Under the pieces are notes generated by a model. That model was given only the letters and a program-made list of their open reading frames with translations. It was not told the origin of the DNA and did not search any database. A program made the translations under genes and the position numbers. 64,000 nucleotides of DNA from an uncultured Sediminibacterium sp. Lineage in GTDB: Bacteria > Bacteroidota > Bacteroidia > Chitinophagales > Chitinophagaceae. The DNA lies in contig NZ_CAMLMJ010000003.1 of assembly GCF_946481145.1 (NCBI RefSeq), forward strand, positions 1-64,000, read 5' to 3'. How positions within the stretch are numbered: the first letter of the stretch is position 1; every line of letters begins with the position of its first letter. This document shows, in pieces, positions 7,995 to 15,839 of this stretch.

Positions 7995-8546
7995 ATGGCA
8001 GAAATGGATACCTCGAGTAGCGGGGGCCACAAAAAGGGCCCCGGGGTCAAGAAAGGGAAGAAACTCTCTACCCGTGTTGATCTGACGCCCATGGTTGACC
8101 TGGGCTTCCTACTCATTACATTCTTTATCTTCACCACAACGATGAGTCAACCTACGGCTATGAAGCTCTTTTTGCCTAAAGATGCAGATAAGCCTGAGGA
8201 TCAGAATAAGGCCAAAGAATCTGGTGTTATTACCCTGTTATTAGGAAAAGACAATAACGTCTTCTACTATGAGGGTCAGTTGGCACCGGATGGTTCTAAC
8301 TTCAAATCTTCTAATTTCAAGGAAATTCGTACGGTATTGCTTGAGAAAAAAGCACGTACCAACGAAAAAGACCTGGTAGTAGTTTTGAAGCCTTCATCTG
8401 AAAGCACTTATAAAAATGTGGTGGATATTCTGGATGAAATGACCATCAATGTGTTAAAGCGCTATGCGCTGGTGGATATTTCCCCTGTTGAAGAACAATT
8501 GGTTAAGTTGTCTGACGCCTCTGGTGGCGCTTCTGCATCAAATTAA
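7995..8546 (+). CDS. exbD: ExbD/TolR-family biopolymer transport protein (second copy)
   Basis: Second ExbD-like subunit, 183 residues. A basic Gly/Lys-rich tail (about residues 10-24) precedes STRVDLTPMVDLGFLLITFFIF, with the proton-carrying aspartate at residue 35, and a periplasmic domain follows. It differs enough from the first copy to be a distinct subunit. The gene is 57 bases after exbD1 and 58 before tonB. Confidence 0.92.
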   Translation: MAEMDTSSSGGHKKGPGVKKGKKLSTRVDLTPMVDLGFLLITFFIFTTTMSQPTAMKLFLPKDADKPEDQNKAKESGVITLLLGKDNNVFYYEGQLAPDGSNFKSSNFKEIRTVLLEKKARTNEKDLVVVLKPSSESTYKNVVDILDEMTINVLKRYALVDISPVEEQLVKLSDASGGASASN

Positions 8547-8604
8547 TTTGTTTTTCGGTATGGAAAATGCCTCAAAATGAATCATACATTTTAAAGACCT
8601 AACA

Positions 8605-9438
8605 ATGGACGTAAATAAAATATTAACCGCGGATATCCTCGATATCATATTTGAGGGTAGAAACAAAGAGTACGGCGCGTACCAACTCCGCAGAACCTAT
8701 AATAAGCGTATTACTTTCGCTATTATCGGAACTGTGCTGGTGTGCCTGCTTTTCCTGGTAGGTTCATTGGTTGCCAACTCTTCTAAAAAAGAACAAACCC
8801 AGATTTTCGTACAGGATATGGAACTGGAGAAAGTTCAGCAGGAAGAGAAAAAGCCTGAACCACCTCCTCCGCCTCCACCACCAAAACAAGAGCCTCCTAA
8901 AGTCGAGATCACCAAATTCACCCCTCCAAAAATTGTGAAGGATGAAGAAGTGAAACCAGAAGAGGAAATCAAGGAAGTGGAGAAACTGGAAGATACCAAG
9001 ATTGGTACTATCAACCAGGAAGGTATTAAAGACGAAGGTATCGTTGCTCCCCCAGTGGAAGTAAAAGGTACCGGAGTTGTTGAAGCGCCTAAACAGGAAG
9101 AAGACTACGATAAAGTATTTACCGTAGTACAAATTCCTGCGGAATTCCCTGGTGGTATTCCTGCCTGGACAAAATACCTTGAGCGTAACCTGAACAGGGA
9201 TCTCCCTGTAGAAAATGGTGCACCTCCGGGCAAATACACTGTGATCGTTTCATTCATCGTTGATAAAAACGGTGGCATTAGTGAAGTAAAAGCTGAGAAC
9301 GATCCAGGTTATGGTACAAAAGACGAAGCGGTTCGCGTTATCAAACGTGGTCCTAACTGGAAACCAGCCGTTCAGAACGGACGTCAGGTAATCTATCGTC
9401 ACAAACAAAGTATCACATTCATGGTAGCCGACGAATAA
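8605..9438 (+). CDS. tonB: TonB energy transducer (first copy)
   Basis: TonB links the ExbB-ExbD motor to outer-membrane receptors such as the SusC protein at 31340. The 277 residues begin with the motif FEGRNKEYGAYQLRRTYNKR typical of Bacteroidota TonB, then a membrane anchor (about 33-55), a Pro/Glu/Lys-rich periplasm-spanning segment (about 85-160, including eight prolines in a row) and a C-terminal TonB fold from about 175 (FPGGIPAWTKYLERNL ... YRHKQSITF). It ends the first transcription unit at the terminator 9462-9487. Confidence 0.94.
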   Translation: MDVNKILTADILDIIFEGRNKEYGAYQLRRTYNKRITFAIIGTVLVCLLFLVGSLVANSSKKEQTQIFVQDMELEKVQQEEKKPEPPPPPPPPKQEPPKVEITKFTPPKIVKDEEVKPEEEIKEVEKLEDTKIGTINQEGIKDEGIVAPPVEVKGTGVVEAPKQEEDYDKVFTVVQIPAEFPGGIPAWTKYLERNLNRDLPVENGAPPGKYTVIVSFIVDKNGGISEVKAENDPGYGTKDEAVRVIKRGPNWKPAVQNGRQVIYRHKQSITFMVADE

Positions 9439-9461
9439 TCGCTCCAGAGAATTTATAACGA

Positions 9462-9487
9462 AGCCAGCTACATTTTTGTAGCTGGCT
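9462..9487 (+). terminator. Intrinsic terminator after exbBDD-tonB
   Basis: AGCCAGCTAC and GTAGCTGGCT form a perfect 10-bp stem around ATTTTT, followed by T7. It separates the first tonB from the second. Confidence 0.93.
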
Positions 9488-9493
9488 TTTTTT

Positions 9494-9613
9494 GTGAATG
9501 GTCAATGGTGAATGGTCAATTTTGAATGGTCAATAGTCAATAGTCAGAAGTGAATAATATAGTAGATTAAAAATGTCATTCACTATTCACAATTGACAAT
9601 TGACAATTCACAT
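9494..9613. repeat. Word-repeat block between the two tonB genes
   Basis: The left half repeats GTGAATGGTCAAT-like words and the right half carries complementary words (ATTCACTATTCAC, ATTGACAATTGAC, AATTCAC), giving a long imperfect inverted repeat. The same words recur at 10496-10606 and 57119-57168. Confidence 0.75.
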
Positions 9614-9657
9614 TATGGAATTTTCTGCTCCATGTGTCTCATTAAAAACACAACGCT

Positions 9658-10482
9658 ATGGAAAAGAAATTCACTCAGCGCAATGATATCTTAGAGATAT
9701 TATTCGCTAACAGAAACAAAGACTATGGTGCTTATGAATTACGCGTGATGTACAATAAACGTATGAAATATGCACTATCATTCATGTTGCTGCTCTGTTT
9801 ATTATTTACGGTTGGTTCTATTCTTGCCAATGGAAAAGACAAATCAAAAGTAATTGCTTATGTTGGTCCGGTACTTGAACTGGAAGATATTACAGAGCCT
9901 CCCGAAGAGCCGGTAAAACCTCCAGAACAAAAAATTGAACAACGTCCTGTTGCACAGGAACCACTGACCCCTCCCAAAATTGTAGTCGATAACCTTGTGG
10001 AAGAAAAAGATGTAATGCTGGAAGTTGATGATTATGAAAAAGTAAAAATAGGGAATACAAAAATTGAAGGAGATATTATTGATGTGGTAATGCCTCCTGT
10101 AGAACCCACCACTTCTGTTACAAAAGGAATAAAGTCAAATGCAGATGAGTTAGATAACAAGTTTATATCGGTACAAATACCTGCGCGTTTTCCCGGTGAT
10201 ATACAAGCATGGACCCGTTATTTAGAGCGCAACCTTAACAGTGACATTCCGATTGAAAATGGAGCTCCAGCAAGTGTATACACAGTAATTGTAACCTTTA
10301 CAGTAGACAAGGACGGAAAAGTTAGTGATGTAAAAGCTGAAAACGATCCTGGATACGGTACCAAAGAAGAAGCCATCCGCGTAATAAAAAAAGGCCCCAA
10401 CTGGATTCCCGCAAACCAGAACGGTAATCCGGTAGTGTACAGACATAAACAAATGATTACGTTTAAAGTTAGCGAGCAGTGA
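9658..10482 (+). CDS. tonB: TonB energy transducer (second, diverged copy)
   Basis: A 274-residue paralogue of the preceding tonB: same N-terminal FANRNKDYGAYELRVMYNKR, membrane anchor, Pro/Glu-rich spacer (shorter proline run) and C-terminal domain with FPGDIQAWTRYLERNLNSDIP. Long stretches of the C-terminal domain align residue for residue, while the linker differs strongly. It is cut off from the exb operon by a terminator and framed by related word repeats (9494-9613 and 10496-10606), so it is probably expressed separately and may serve different receptors. Confidence 0.92.
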   Translation: MEKKFTQRNDILEILFANRNKDYGAYELRVMYNKRMKYALSFMLLLCLLFTVGSILANGKDKSKVIAYVGPVLELEDITEPPEEPVKPPEQKIEQRPVAQEPLTPPKIVVDNLVEEKDVMLEVDDYEKVKIGNTKIEGDIIDVVMPPVEPTTSVTKGIKSNADELDNKFISVQIPARFPGDIQAWTRYLERNLNSDIPIENGAPASVYTVIVTFTVDKDGKVSDVKAENDPGYGTKEEAIRVIKKGPNWIPANQNGNPVVYRHKQMITFKVSEQ

Positions 10483-10495
10483 GGGAGTGAGGGGT

Positions 10496-10606
10496 GTGAA
10501 TTGTCAATGGTGAATTGTGAATGGGTTAGTTTAGTATTAAATACGGGATCACTAAATCTTCACTAACACACAACCCTCCATTCACCATTCACAATTGACA
10601 ATTCAC
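10496..10606. repeat. Word-repeat inverted repeat after the second tonB
   Basis: GTGAATTGTCAAT (10496-10508) has its exact complement at 10594-10606, with further GTGAATGG/CCATTCAC words inside. It starts 14 bases after the tonB stop codon. Confidence 0.8.
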
Positions 10607-10641
10607 AAATCAAACCTCAAAAATCAAAGATCAATCTATTG

Positions 10642-10649
10642 TATCTTTG
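10642..10649 (+). promoter_or_regulatory. -7 box of mnmE
   Basis: TATCTTTG is a perfect TAnnTTTG. The mnmE ATG follows 15 bases later. No clear -33 TTG stands at the usual distance. The in-frame TTG at 10647 overlaps this box and is therefore not the start codon. Confidence 0.65.
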
Positions 10650-10664
10650 CAAAAAGAAATCTGC

Positions 10665-12047
10665 ATGTCTATTCACTTATCAGGTTGGGATGATACCATT
10701 GTGGCATTGGCTACACCGCAGGGTATTGGGGCTATTGGGGTGATCAGGGTAAGTGGAAAAGATACTTTCACAATACTTAACCAGCTTTTTCCTGCTAAAG
10801 ACCTAACCGCACAGGCATCGCATACCATTCATGTTGGTTTTTTAAAGGAAGGCGAGCAGGTATTGGATGAAGTGGTTTTGTCACTTTTTAAAAATCCACG
10901 TTCATATACGGGTGAAGATGTAATTGAAATAAGCTGTCATGGTTCGCCATTTATACAGGAACAGGTAATACATGCGATTACTAAACTTGGTGCGCGACTG
11001 GCCAAGCCGGGTGAATTTACACAAAGAGCATTCCTCAATGGTAAGCTCGATTTGGCCCAGGCAGAATCAGTGGCCGATTTAATTGCGAGTAATACAGAAG
11101 CAAGTAGAAAAACAGCTTTGCATAATATGCGCGGTGGTTTTTCCTCCGACTTGAAAAACCTGCGTGAGCAATTGATTCGTTTTTCGGCCATGATAGAACT
11201 GGAATTAGATTTTTCGCAAGAGGATGTAGAGTTTGCTGATCGTACAGCTTTGAAGCAATTGATAGATGAGTTGGATGGATCTATACTGCAACTCATAAAA
11301 TCTTTTTCGCTGGGTAATGTTATTCGCAATGGGGTACAGGTAGCTATTATTGGTAAACCCAATGCAGGTAAATCAACCTTGCTGAATGCATTGCTCAACG
11401 AAAACCGTGCGATTGTGAGTGATATTGCCGGCACAACAAGAGATACTATTGAAGAAGTGATCAATATCAACGGTGTATTGTTCAGACTGGTAGATACGGC
11501 AGGTATACGTGAGCATACGGCTGATATTATTGAACAGATAGGGGTAGAGAAGAGCCTGGAGAAAATGAATGCATCGGATATTGTATTGTACCTCTTCGAT
11601 GTTAATGAAACAAGTGTTGACGAGCTGAAACAATTTGAGCAAACACTGAAAGAGAAAAACATACAGTACTTATTGGTTGCAAACAAAGTAGATACTGCCA
11701 ACTCTGGAACTATTCAGTCCATGGTCCATGGTCCATGGTCCATAGCTATTTCTGCGAAGGCAAATACCGGTATTGATATTTTAAAACAGGCGCTCACCCA
11801 AAAAGCCATCAGTGGCGATGTAAACACCGAAGCCACCATCGTAACCAATGCCCGCCATTATGATGCCCTCTTAAAATTATCCCAAGCGCTAAGCGATGTG
11901 CGCAATGGCATGAACGACCATATACCCGGCGACCTCCTAGCCCTCGATATCCGTCAATGCCTCCACTACCTTGGTCTGATAACCGGTGAGATTACTAATG
12001 AGGATCAGTTGGATTTTATATTTAGTAAGTTTTGTATTGGGAAGTGA
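10665..12047 (+). CDS. mnmE: tRNA modification GTPase MnmE
   Basis: With MnmG, MnmE builds the cmnm5 modification on wobble U34 of tRNAs. The 460 residues show the N-terminal folate-binding domain (DTIVALATPQGIGAIGVIRVSG), a helical domain with the G domain inserted (P-loop GKPNAGKS, DTAG switch II, NKVD), and the C-terminal FCIGK whose cysteine is characteristic. The start is ATG 10665. Oddity: between NKVD and the ISAK motif of the G domain, residues SMVHGPWS are encoded by a tandem GTCCATG word repeat (11717-11744), the same word found in the intergenic repeat at 29953-30031. The frame stays open, so the protein should be intact. Confidence 0.95.
   Translation: MSIHLSGWDDTIVALATPQGIGAIGVIRVSGKDTFTILNQLFPAKDLTAQASHTIHVGFLKEGEQVLDEVVLSLFKNPRSYTGEDVIEISCHGSPFIQEQVIHAITKLGARLAKPGEFTQRAFLNGKLDLAQAESVADLIASNTEASRKTALHNMRGGFSSDLKNLREQLIRFSAMIELELDFSQEDVEFADRTALKQLIDELDGSILQLIKSFSLGNVIRNGVQVAIIGKPNAGKSTLLNALLNENRAIVSDIAGTTRDTIEEVININGVLFRLVDTAGIREHTADIIEQIGVEKSLEKMNASDIVLYLFDVNETSVDELKQFEQTLKEKNIQYLLVANKVDTANSGTIQSMVHGPWSIAISAKANTGIDILKQALTQKAISGDVNTEATIVTNARHYDALLKLSQALSDVRNGMNDHIPGDLLALDIRQCLHYLGLITGEITNEDQLDFIFSKFCIGK
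11717..11744 (+). repeat. Four tandem 7-bp words inside mnmE
   Basis: GTCCATG is repeated three times and followed by GTCCATA. The same word builds the intergenic inverted repeat at 29953-30031. Here it lies in the coding region, in the variable part of the G domain between the NKxD and SAK motifs. Confidence 0.85.
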
Positions 12048-12096
12048 CGAGCCTCAGCGAGTCATCCGCCTTTGGAGGGTAACCTCACCACTAAAC

Positions 12097-12121
12097 GTCA
12101 TCCCGAGCGAAGCGAGGGACC
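12097..12121. repeat. GTCATCCCGAGCGAAGCGAGG-type dispersed repeat
   Basis: The sequence GTCATCCCGAGCGAAGCG followed by AGGGACC is a short imperfect palindrome of a type seen between genes in many bacterial genomes. It lies between mnmE and the fic gene. Confidence 0.5.
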
Positions 12122-12170
12122 TTGCCAACCTATGGTTATGGTAAACCAGCGCTCAAACAAATCTAAACTT

Positions 12171-12254
12171 AAAATAAGGATAAAATAAGAATAAAATAAG
12201 GATATTTATTAAAAAACAGTAGCTTTATGAATAAAATAAAGATAAAATAAGGAT
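12171..12254 (+). repeat. Five copies of an 11-bp AAAATAAGGAT repeat ending at the fic start codon
   Basis: Three tandem copies lie at 12171-12203 (the middle one AAAATAAGAAT) and two at 12233-12254 (the first AAAATAAAGAT). The last copy ends on the base before the ATG at 12255. The period is one DNA helical turn, so the A-tracts are phased. Confidence 0.85.
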
Positions 12255-13322
12255 ATGCATAATGCTAAGCTTGATTTTGACAACAAGACTATGCAAAAAA
12301 TCATCCAGTTAATTGGAAAGATTGATGCTTTTAAAGGTAGATGGGGGAGCATTGAAAACAAAAGCGACCGCTATTTGAGGGAGTTGCGAAAAATAGCTAC
12401 GATAGAAAGCATCGGTTCATCAACCCGCATTGAAGGAGCAGTGTTGACTGATGAAGAAGTAAAACAATTGGTTAATAATATCAAGGTCACCGAATTTAAA
12501 AGCAGAGACGAAGAGGAAGTGTTCGGCTATTATGAGGTACTGGATATTATTTTAGATAATGCATCCGGCATTGAGTTATCAGAATCTTACATTTTACAAC
12601 TGCATACCATACTATTAAAGTATAGCAGTAAAGATCAAAGACATAAAGGCGCCTATAAGAACTTGCCCAACTCTGTTGTAGCAAACTATCCGGACGGAAA
12701 TCAAAGAACCATATTCAACACAACTGCACCGCACCTTACCCAAAAGGAAATGCAGGAAATGATTGATTGGGTGAATACATCTTTGCAACAATCATCAGTT
12801 CATCCATTACTAGTAATTGGCTTATGTGTATATGAATTTTTATCTATCCATCCTTTTCAGGATGGTAATGGCAGGTTATCACGTTTGCTAACAACGTTAT
12901 TGTTATTAAAGACAGGATATGAATTTGCACAATACATATCATTTGAACATATTATCGAAGAAAGAAAAAAGGAATACTACCAGGTATTGATGCATGATCA
13001 ACAGAACAGAGGAACGGGCAAGGAAATCATCAGTGAATGGATGCTGTTTTTTTTAAGTAGTCTTGAAATATTAATAGAGAAACTAGAGAATAAATATGCT
13101 TCATATAAAGAACGTGGTAACTATACAAATGAAAGACAGCAACAGATCATCCAGTATATTGAGACGAAGCAACCAGTTAAACTAAATGATATCGTAAAAG
13201 GATTTCCAGATCTTTCTATACATACTATCAAGAAGGATCTACAATTATTAGTGCAACAAAAAATGATCAGTAAAGCAGGTGAGAAAAAAGGAACAGTTTA
13301 TATGAAGCTGATAGAGAAATAG
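12255..13322 (+). CDS. Fic-domain protein, class II (N-terminal autoinhibition), with winged-helix tail
   Basis: Fic enzymes usually transfer AMP from ATP to Tyr, Ser or Thr of a target protein. The 355 residues carry an N-terminal helix with the inhibitory motif SSTRIEG ([S/T]xxxE[G/N]) near residue 55, which places it in the self-inhibited class II, then the catalytic HPFQDGNGRLSR near residue 198, intact, and a C-terminal winged-helix-like region (ITERQQQIIQ-type segment, KLNDIVKGFPDLSIHTIKKDLQ) likely to bind DNA or a partner. There is no separate antitoxin gene. The gene is led by an 11-bp tandem repeat and followed by the toxin-antitoxin pair. Targets cannot be predicted. Confidence 0.9.
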   Translation: MHNAKLDFDNKTMQKIIQLIGKIDAFKGRWGSIENKSDRYLRELRKIATIESIGSSTRIEGAVLTDEEVKQLVNNIKVTEFKSRDEEEVFGYYEVLDIILDNASGIELSESYILQLHTILLKYSSKDQRHKGAYKNLPNSVVANYPDGNQRTIFNTTAPHLTQKEMQEMIDWVNTSLQQSSVHPLLVIGLCVYEFLSIHPFQDGNGRLSRLLTTLLLLKTGYEFAQYISFEHIIEERKKEYYQVLMHDQQNRGTGKEIISEWMLFFLSSLEILIEKLENKYASYKERGNYTNERQQQIIQYIETKQPVKLNDIVKGFPDLSIHTIKKDLQLLVQQKMISKAGEKKGTVYMKLIEK

Positions 13323-13416
13323 TACTCTTCGAAACGCTTTATTTAGTAAATGCTAGGTACTACTCTATCACTCACTATATTCAGTCCAAGTCTTTTTTTA
13401 TCGAGAAATAATCAAA

Positions 13417-13449
13417 TATGCGCATAATTATAAAATATGCGTATTTTTA
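13417..13449 (+). promoter_or_regulatory. Operator/promoter region of the vapBC-like operon
   Basis: TATGCGCATA (13417-13426) is a perfect palindrome, and a near copy, TATGCGTAT (13436-13444), starts 19 bases later, about two helical turns. The second overlaps TATTTTTA (13442-13449), a 7-of-8 match to the -7 box. The ATG at 13454 follows closely. This is the arrangement expected for autorepression by the antitoxin (inference). Confidence 0.55.
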
Positions 13450-13453
13450 CCTT

Positions 13454-13699
13454 ATGAAAGCAAGATTAAACCTTACCATCGATAATGTCCTGCTGGAAAA
13501 TATGAAGGCCTATGCCCTGAAACGGAATACTAGCATATCGGAACTGGTGGAGCATTATTTTAAAACTGTTGCAAAGCCTGCAAAAAGGAAGAATATTATT
13601 ACGATGGTAGAGAAGCTGGAAGCTCCTACACAGGTAGATACGAGTGCCGATTTGAAAGAGTTGTATTATAAGGATAAAGCAAAGAAATATGGCTTTTAA
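13454..13699 (+). CDS. Antitoxin, ribbon-helix-helix-like (DUF6364-type)
   Basis: An 81-residue protein: MKARLNLTIDNVLLENMKAYALKRNTSISELVEHYF fits a ribbon-helix-helix DNA-binding domain, with the strand RLNLTID and two helices following; the C-terminal third (KLEAPTQVDTSADLKELYYKDKAKKYGF) would wrap the toxin. The gene overlaps the PIN toxin by 11 bases. ATG 13454 is chosen over an in-frame non-ATG start at 13418 because the latter lies in the operator palindrome. It should neutralise the toxin and repress the shared promoter. Confidence 0.85.
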   Translation: MKARLNLTIDNVLLENMKAYALKRNTSISELVEHYFKTVAKPAKRKNIITMVEKLEAPTQVDTSADLKELYYKDKAKKYGF

Positions 13700-14111
13700 A
13701 GTTTTTCTTGATGCAAATATCCTGCTTGACCTTACGTTGAAGCGTGAAAAATTTGAACAGGCAAAGCAAATTGTAACAATGGCTATTAATGGCGATATTC
13801 ATGCTTTTGTTACTCCTTCTGTGCTGCATATTGTTGGACATTGGTTATCGAAAGAATATGGTAATGCCAGGGCCAAAGAATTATTGCTTACTCTACTGGC
13901 AGATATAACAGTGATTGATCTTCCACATGAAATTGCGGTGAATGCACTTCACTCAAAAATTGGCGATATAGAAGATGCTTTGCAATACTATACTGCTATT
14001 CACCATAAACTGGACTATTTTATTTCACGCGATAAACAACTGCAAAAGCAGGGTATTCCTGTCTTAGCAGTGTACACACCTGAAGATTTTTTGGATGAAT
14101 TCGATGCCTGA
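13689..14111 (+). CDS. PIN-domain ribonuclease toxin (VapC-like)
   Basis: A 140-residue PIN-domain protein, presumed magnesium-dependent endoribonuclease. The first acidic residue is in VFLDANILLDL (Asp8), the acidic cluster of the second half is GDIEDALQYYTA (about 93-104), and FISRDKQL (about 113) gives the last aspartate. Together with the overlapping antitoxin upstream it forms a type II toxin-antitoxin operon. VapC relatives cut tRNA or rRNA; the target here cannot be read. It is a close neighbour of the RNA-repair operon but on the opposite strand. Confidence 0.86.
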   Translation: MAFKVFLDANILLDLTLKREKFEQAKQIVTMAINGDIHAFVTPSVLHIVGHWLSKEYGNARAKELLLTLLADITVIDLPHEIAVNALHSKIGDIEDALQYYTAIHHKLDYFISRDKQLQKQGIPVLAVYTPEDFLDEFDA

Positions 14112-14126
14112 TAGTATTAATGCAAA

Positions 14127-14145
14127 ACGCCTCTATTAGAGGCGT
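14127..14145 (-). terminator. Hairpin between vapC and rtcB, minus-strand terminator candidate
   Basis: ACGCCTCT and AGAGGCGT pair perfectly over eight bases around ATT. On the minus strand the stem is followed by TTTTG, about 140 bases beyond the rtcB stop; on the plus strand no T-run follows. Confidence 0.5.
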
Positions 14146-14286
14146 CAAATCTGGGATATTACCCCGGATTTAGTTCTTGCATATCACAATAAATTCACCT
14201 GAAATTATATATAGAAACAGATGCCTGCTATTCATGTTTATCTTTTCAAGTATTTAATAAAGTATACACATTGAACCGCTTTTGTT

Positions 14287-15732
14287 TTACTCCCCATCCC
14301 CAACATTTCTTTTTCTCAACTGCTTAGGCCCATCACTACACATTTTTACAATCTTAGGTGCAAAGCTCCCAACAATATCTACCAGTTCGGTTTGTGCCGA
14401 CATAACGGTATGTATGTCTTTATAAGCAAATGGTGCTTCATCGAGTCCGCCACCTAATAATGTTACACCAGCTTTATCAAGTGTTTCTTTCATGGCTTTA
14501 TGTGTAATGGAGCTAATGGCTGCAGATCTACTCATTTTTCTGCCGGCACCATGCGCCGCAGAATGAATGGATTCGGTTGCACCTCTGCCTTTTACTATAA
14601 ATCCATTTGCAGACATACTACCAGGTATGATACCCAGCACATTTTTTCCTGCAGGTGTTGCGCCCTTTCTGTGTACAATCACTTCCTCACCATCCAGCAT
14701 TTCCTTCCAGGCAAAATTGTGGTGGTTCTCTACCATTTTCATAGGTGTCCTACCCAGTTGCTTGGCTATTTTTCTATGAATGATATGGTGACAAGCACTT
14801 GCATAATCACCCGCCAGGTTCATGGCCAGCCAGTATTCCTGTCCTTCCGCTTCATTTAAGTCGAGCCAGGCCAGGTTCTTAGCTTCACCAGGCAACTTTC
14901 TTTTTTCAATAGCCACTTTTGTATAGTGGTTGGCAATATTGGCGCCAAGTCCTCTGGAACCAGAGTGCGACAAGAGACCGATATATTTTCCGGGTTCAAT
15001 ACCCAGCACTTCATCTTTCTCTTTAATTTCTACTTCGCCAAATTCTACAAAGTGGTTACCACTTCCGGAAGAGCCCAACTGTTTCCACGCTTTACCATGC
15101 AGCGACCTGAGTAATGTGGTGGAATGAAATTCTTCTCTGTCCATGACTTCGTGTTCTTCTGCTGTTTCAAACTGTGCGCCACTCCCAAATAAAGTAGCTT
15201 CATGAATTTCTCTTGAAAAAAAAGAAGTTCTGTTTTTCAAGAGTGCCGGATCCATATCGAATACTGATAAACACATTCTGCAACCAATATCAACCCCAAC
15301 GCCATAAGGAATTACGGCGTTTTTGGTTGCCAGCACACCGCCAATGGGTAAGCCATAACCATGGTGCGCATCGGGCATTAGTGCTGCTTTTATGGATACC
15401 GGTAGTTTGGCTGCCATATATATCTGGTGTAATGCACCGGCTTCTATATGTTCAGGTCCGTAAATACTTACCGGCACACCAGTTTCATTCATGGCTATAC
15501 TGTTTGTATTGCCAGCTTCTTTCGGAAGCAATTTTAAAGCAATACTTCCAAGCGCAGTGTCATCTTTATAATCTGCAGGATGTGCCAGTACATTTTTTAA
15601 AAGTTCAAAGACTTCATCTTTATTGCTGAACTTATAAAATTTATCTACTACAGACATCGCTACCGGAATTACCGGACTCTCCGGGTATCCGATAGCCCTC
15701 AATTCTTTTGCTGTTATTTTTAACTTGCTCAT
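14287..15732 (-). CDS. rtcB: RtcB-family RNA ligase
   Basis: RtcB seals RNA ends left by many tRNA-cutting toxins, joining a 2',3'-cyclic or 3'-phosphate to a 5'-hydroxyl with GTP and Mn2+. The 481 residues include DAHHGYGLPIGG, VGVDIGCRM (metal-binding Cys near residue 150), GSGNHFVEFG, LSHSGSRGLG, and SAAHGAGRKMSR, whose His is the one that becomes guanylylated (near 393). All key residues are present. It is last of three genes on the minus strand after the AAA ATPase and SPFH genes, separated from SPFH by 107 bases holding a hairpin. No RtcA cyclase or RtcR regulator is in the window. Confidence 0.95.
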   Translation of the reverse strand: MSKLKITAKELRAIGYPESPVIPVAMSVVDKFYKFSNKDEVFELLKNVLAHPADYKDDTALGSIALKLLPKEAGNTNSIAMNETGVPVSIYGPEHIEAGALHQIYMAAKLPVSIKAALMPDAHHGYGLPIGGVLATKNAVIPYGVGVDIGCRMCLSVFDMDPALLKNRTSFFSREIHEATLFGSGAQFETAEEHEVMDREEFHSTTLLRSLHGKAWKQLGSSGSGNHFVEFGEVEIKEKDEVLGIEPGKYIGLLSHSGSRGLGANIANHYTKVAIEKRKLPGEAKNLAWLDLNEAEGQEYWLAMNLAGDYASACHHIIHRKIAKQLGRTPMKMVENHHNFAWKEMLDGEEVIVHRKGATPAGKNVLGIIPGSMSANGFIVKGRGATESIHSAAHGAGRKMSRSAAISSITHKAMKETLDKAGVTLLGGGLDEAPFAYKDIHTVMSAQTELVDIVGSFAPKIVKMCSDGPKQLRKRNVGDGE

Positions 15733-15802
15733 TTCATTTCTTGTTTTGGATAGTGCTGAATATGCGCCATCCTTATGTTATTGATTGGCTTTGTTAAAAT
15801 GC

Positions 15803-15832
15803 CGGAAGCTGTAAGTTGATTTACAACTTCCG
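15803..15832 (-). other. Intercistronic hairpin between SPFH and rtcB genes
   Basis: CGGAAG/CTTCCG plus TGTAA/TTACA form an 11-bp stem with one mismatch around GTTGAT. It lies just after the SPFH stop and has no strong T-run, so it may be a processing or partial-termination site tuning rtcB. Confidence 0.5.
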
Positions 15833-15839
15833 ATGCATT

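Noticed and set aside
8764..9132. 122-codon minus-strand ORF opposite tonB
   Set aside because: Its Phe/Trp/Arg-rich sequence is the antisense of the proline/lysine/glutamate-rich TonB linker; it is a shadow frame.
12171..12254. CRISPR-like array before fic
   Set aside because: Units are 11 bp, mostly without spacers, with no cas genes; it is a simple tandem repeat.
14500..15629. Several 60-140 codon plus-strand ORFs opposite rtcB
   Set aside because: They are shadows of the strongly conserved rtcB frame, with no start signals or family features.
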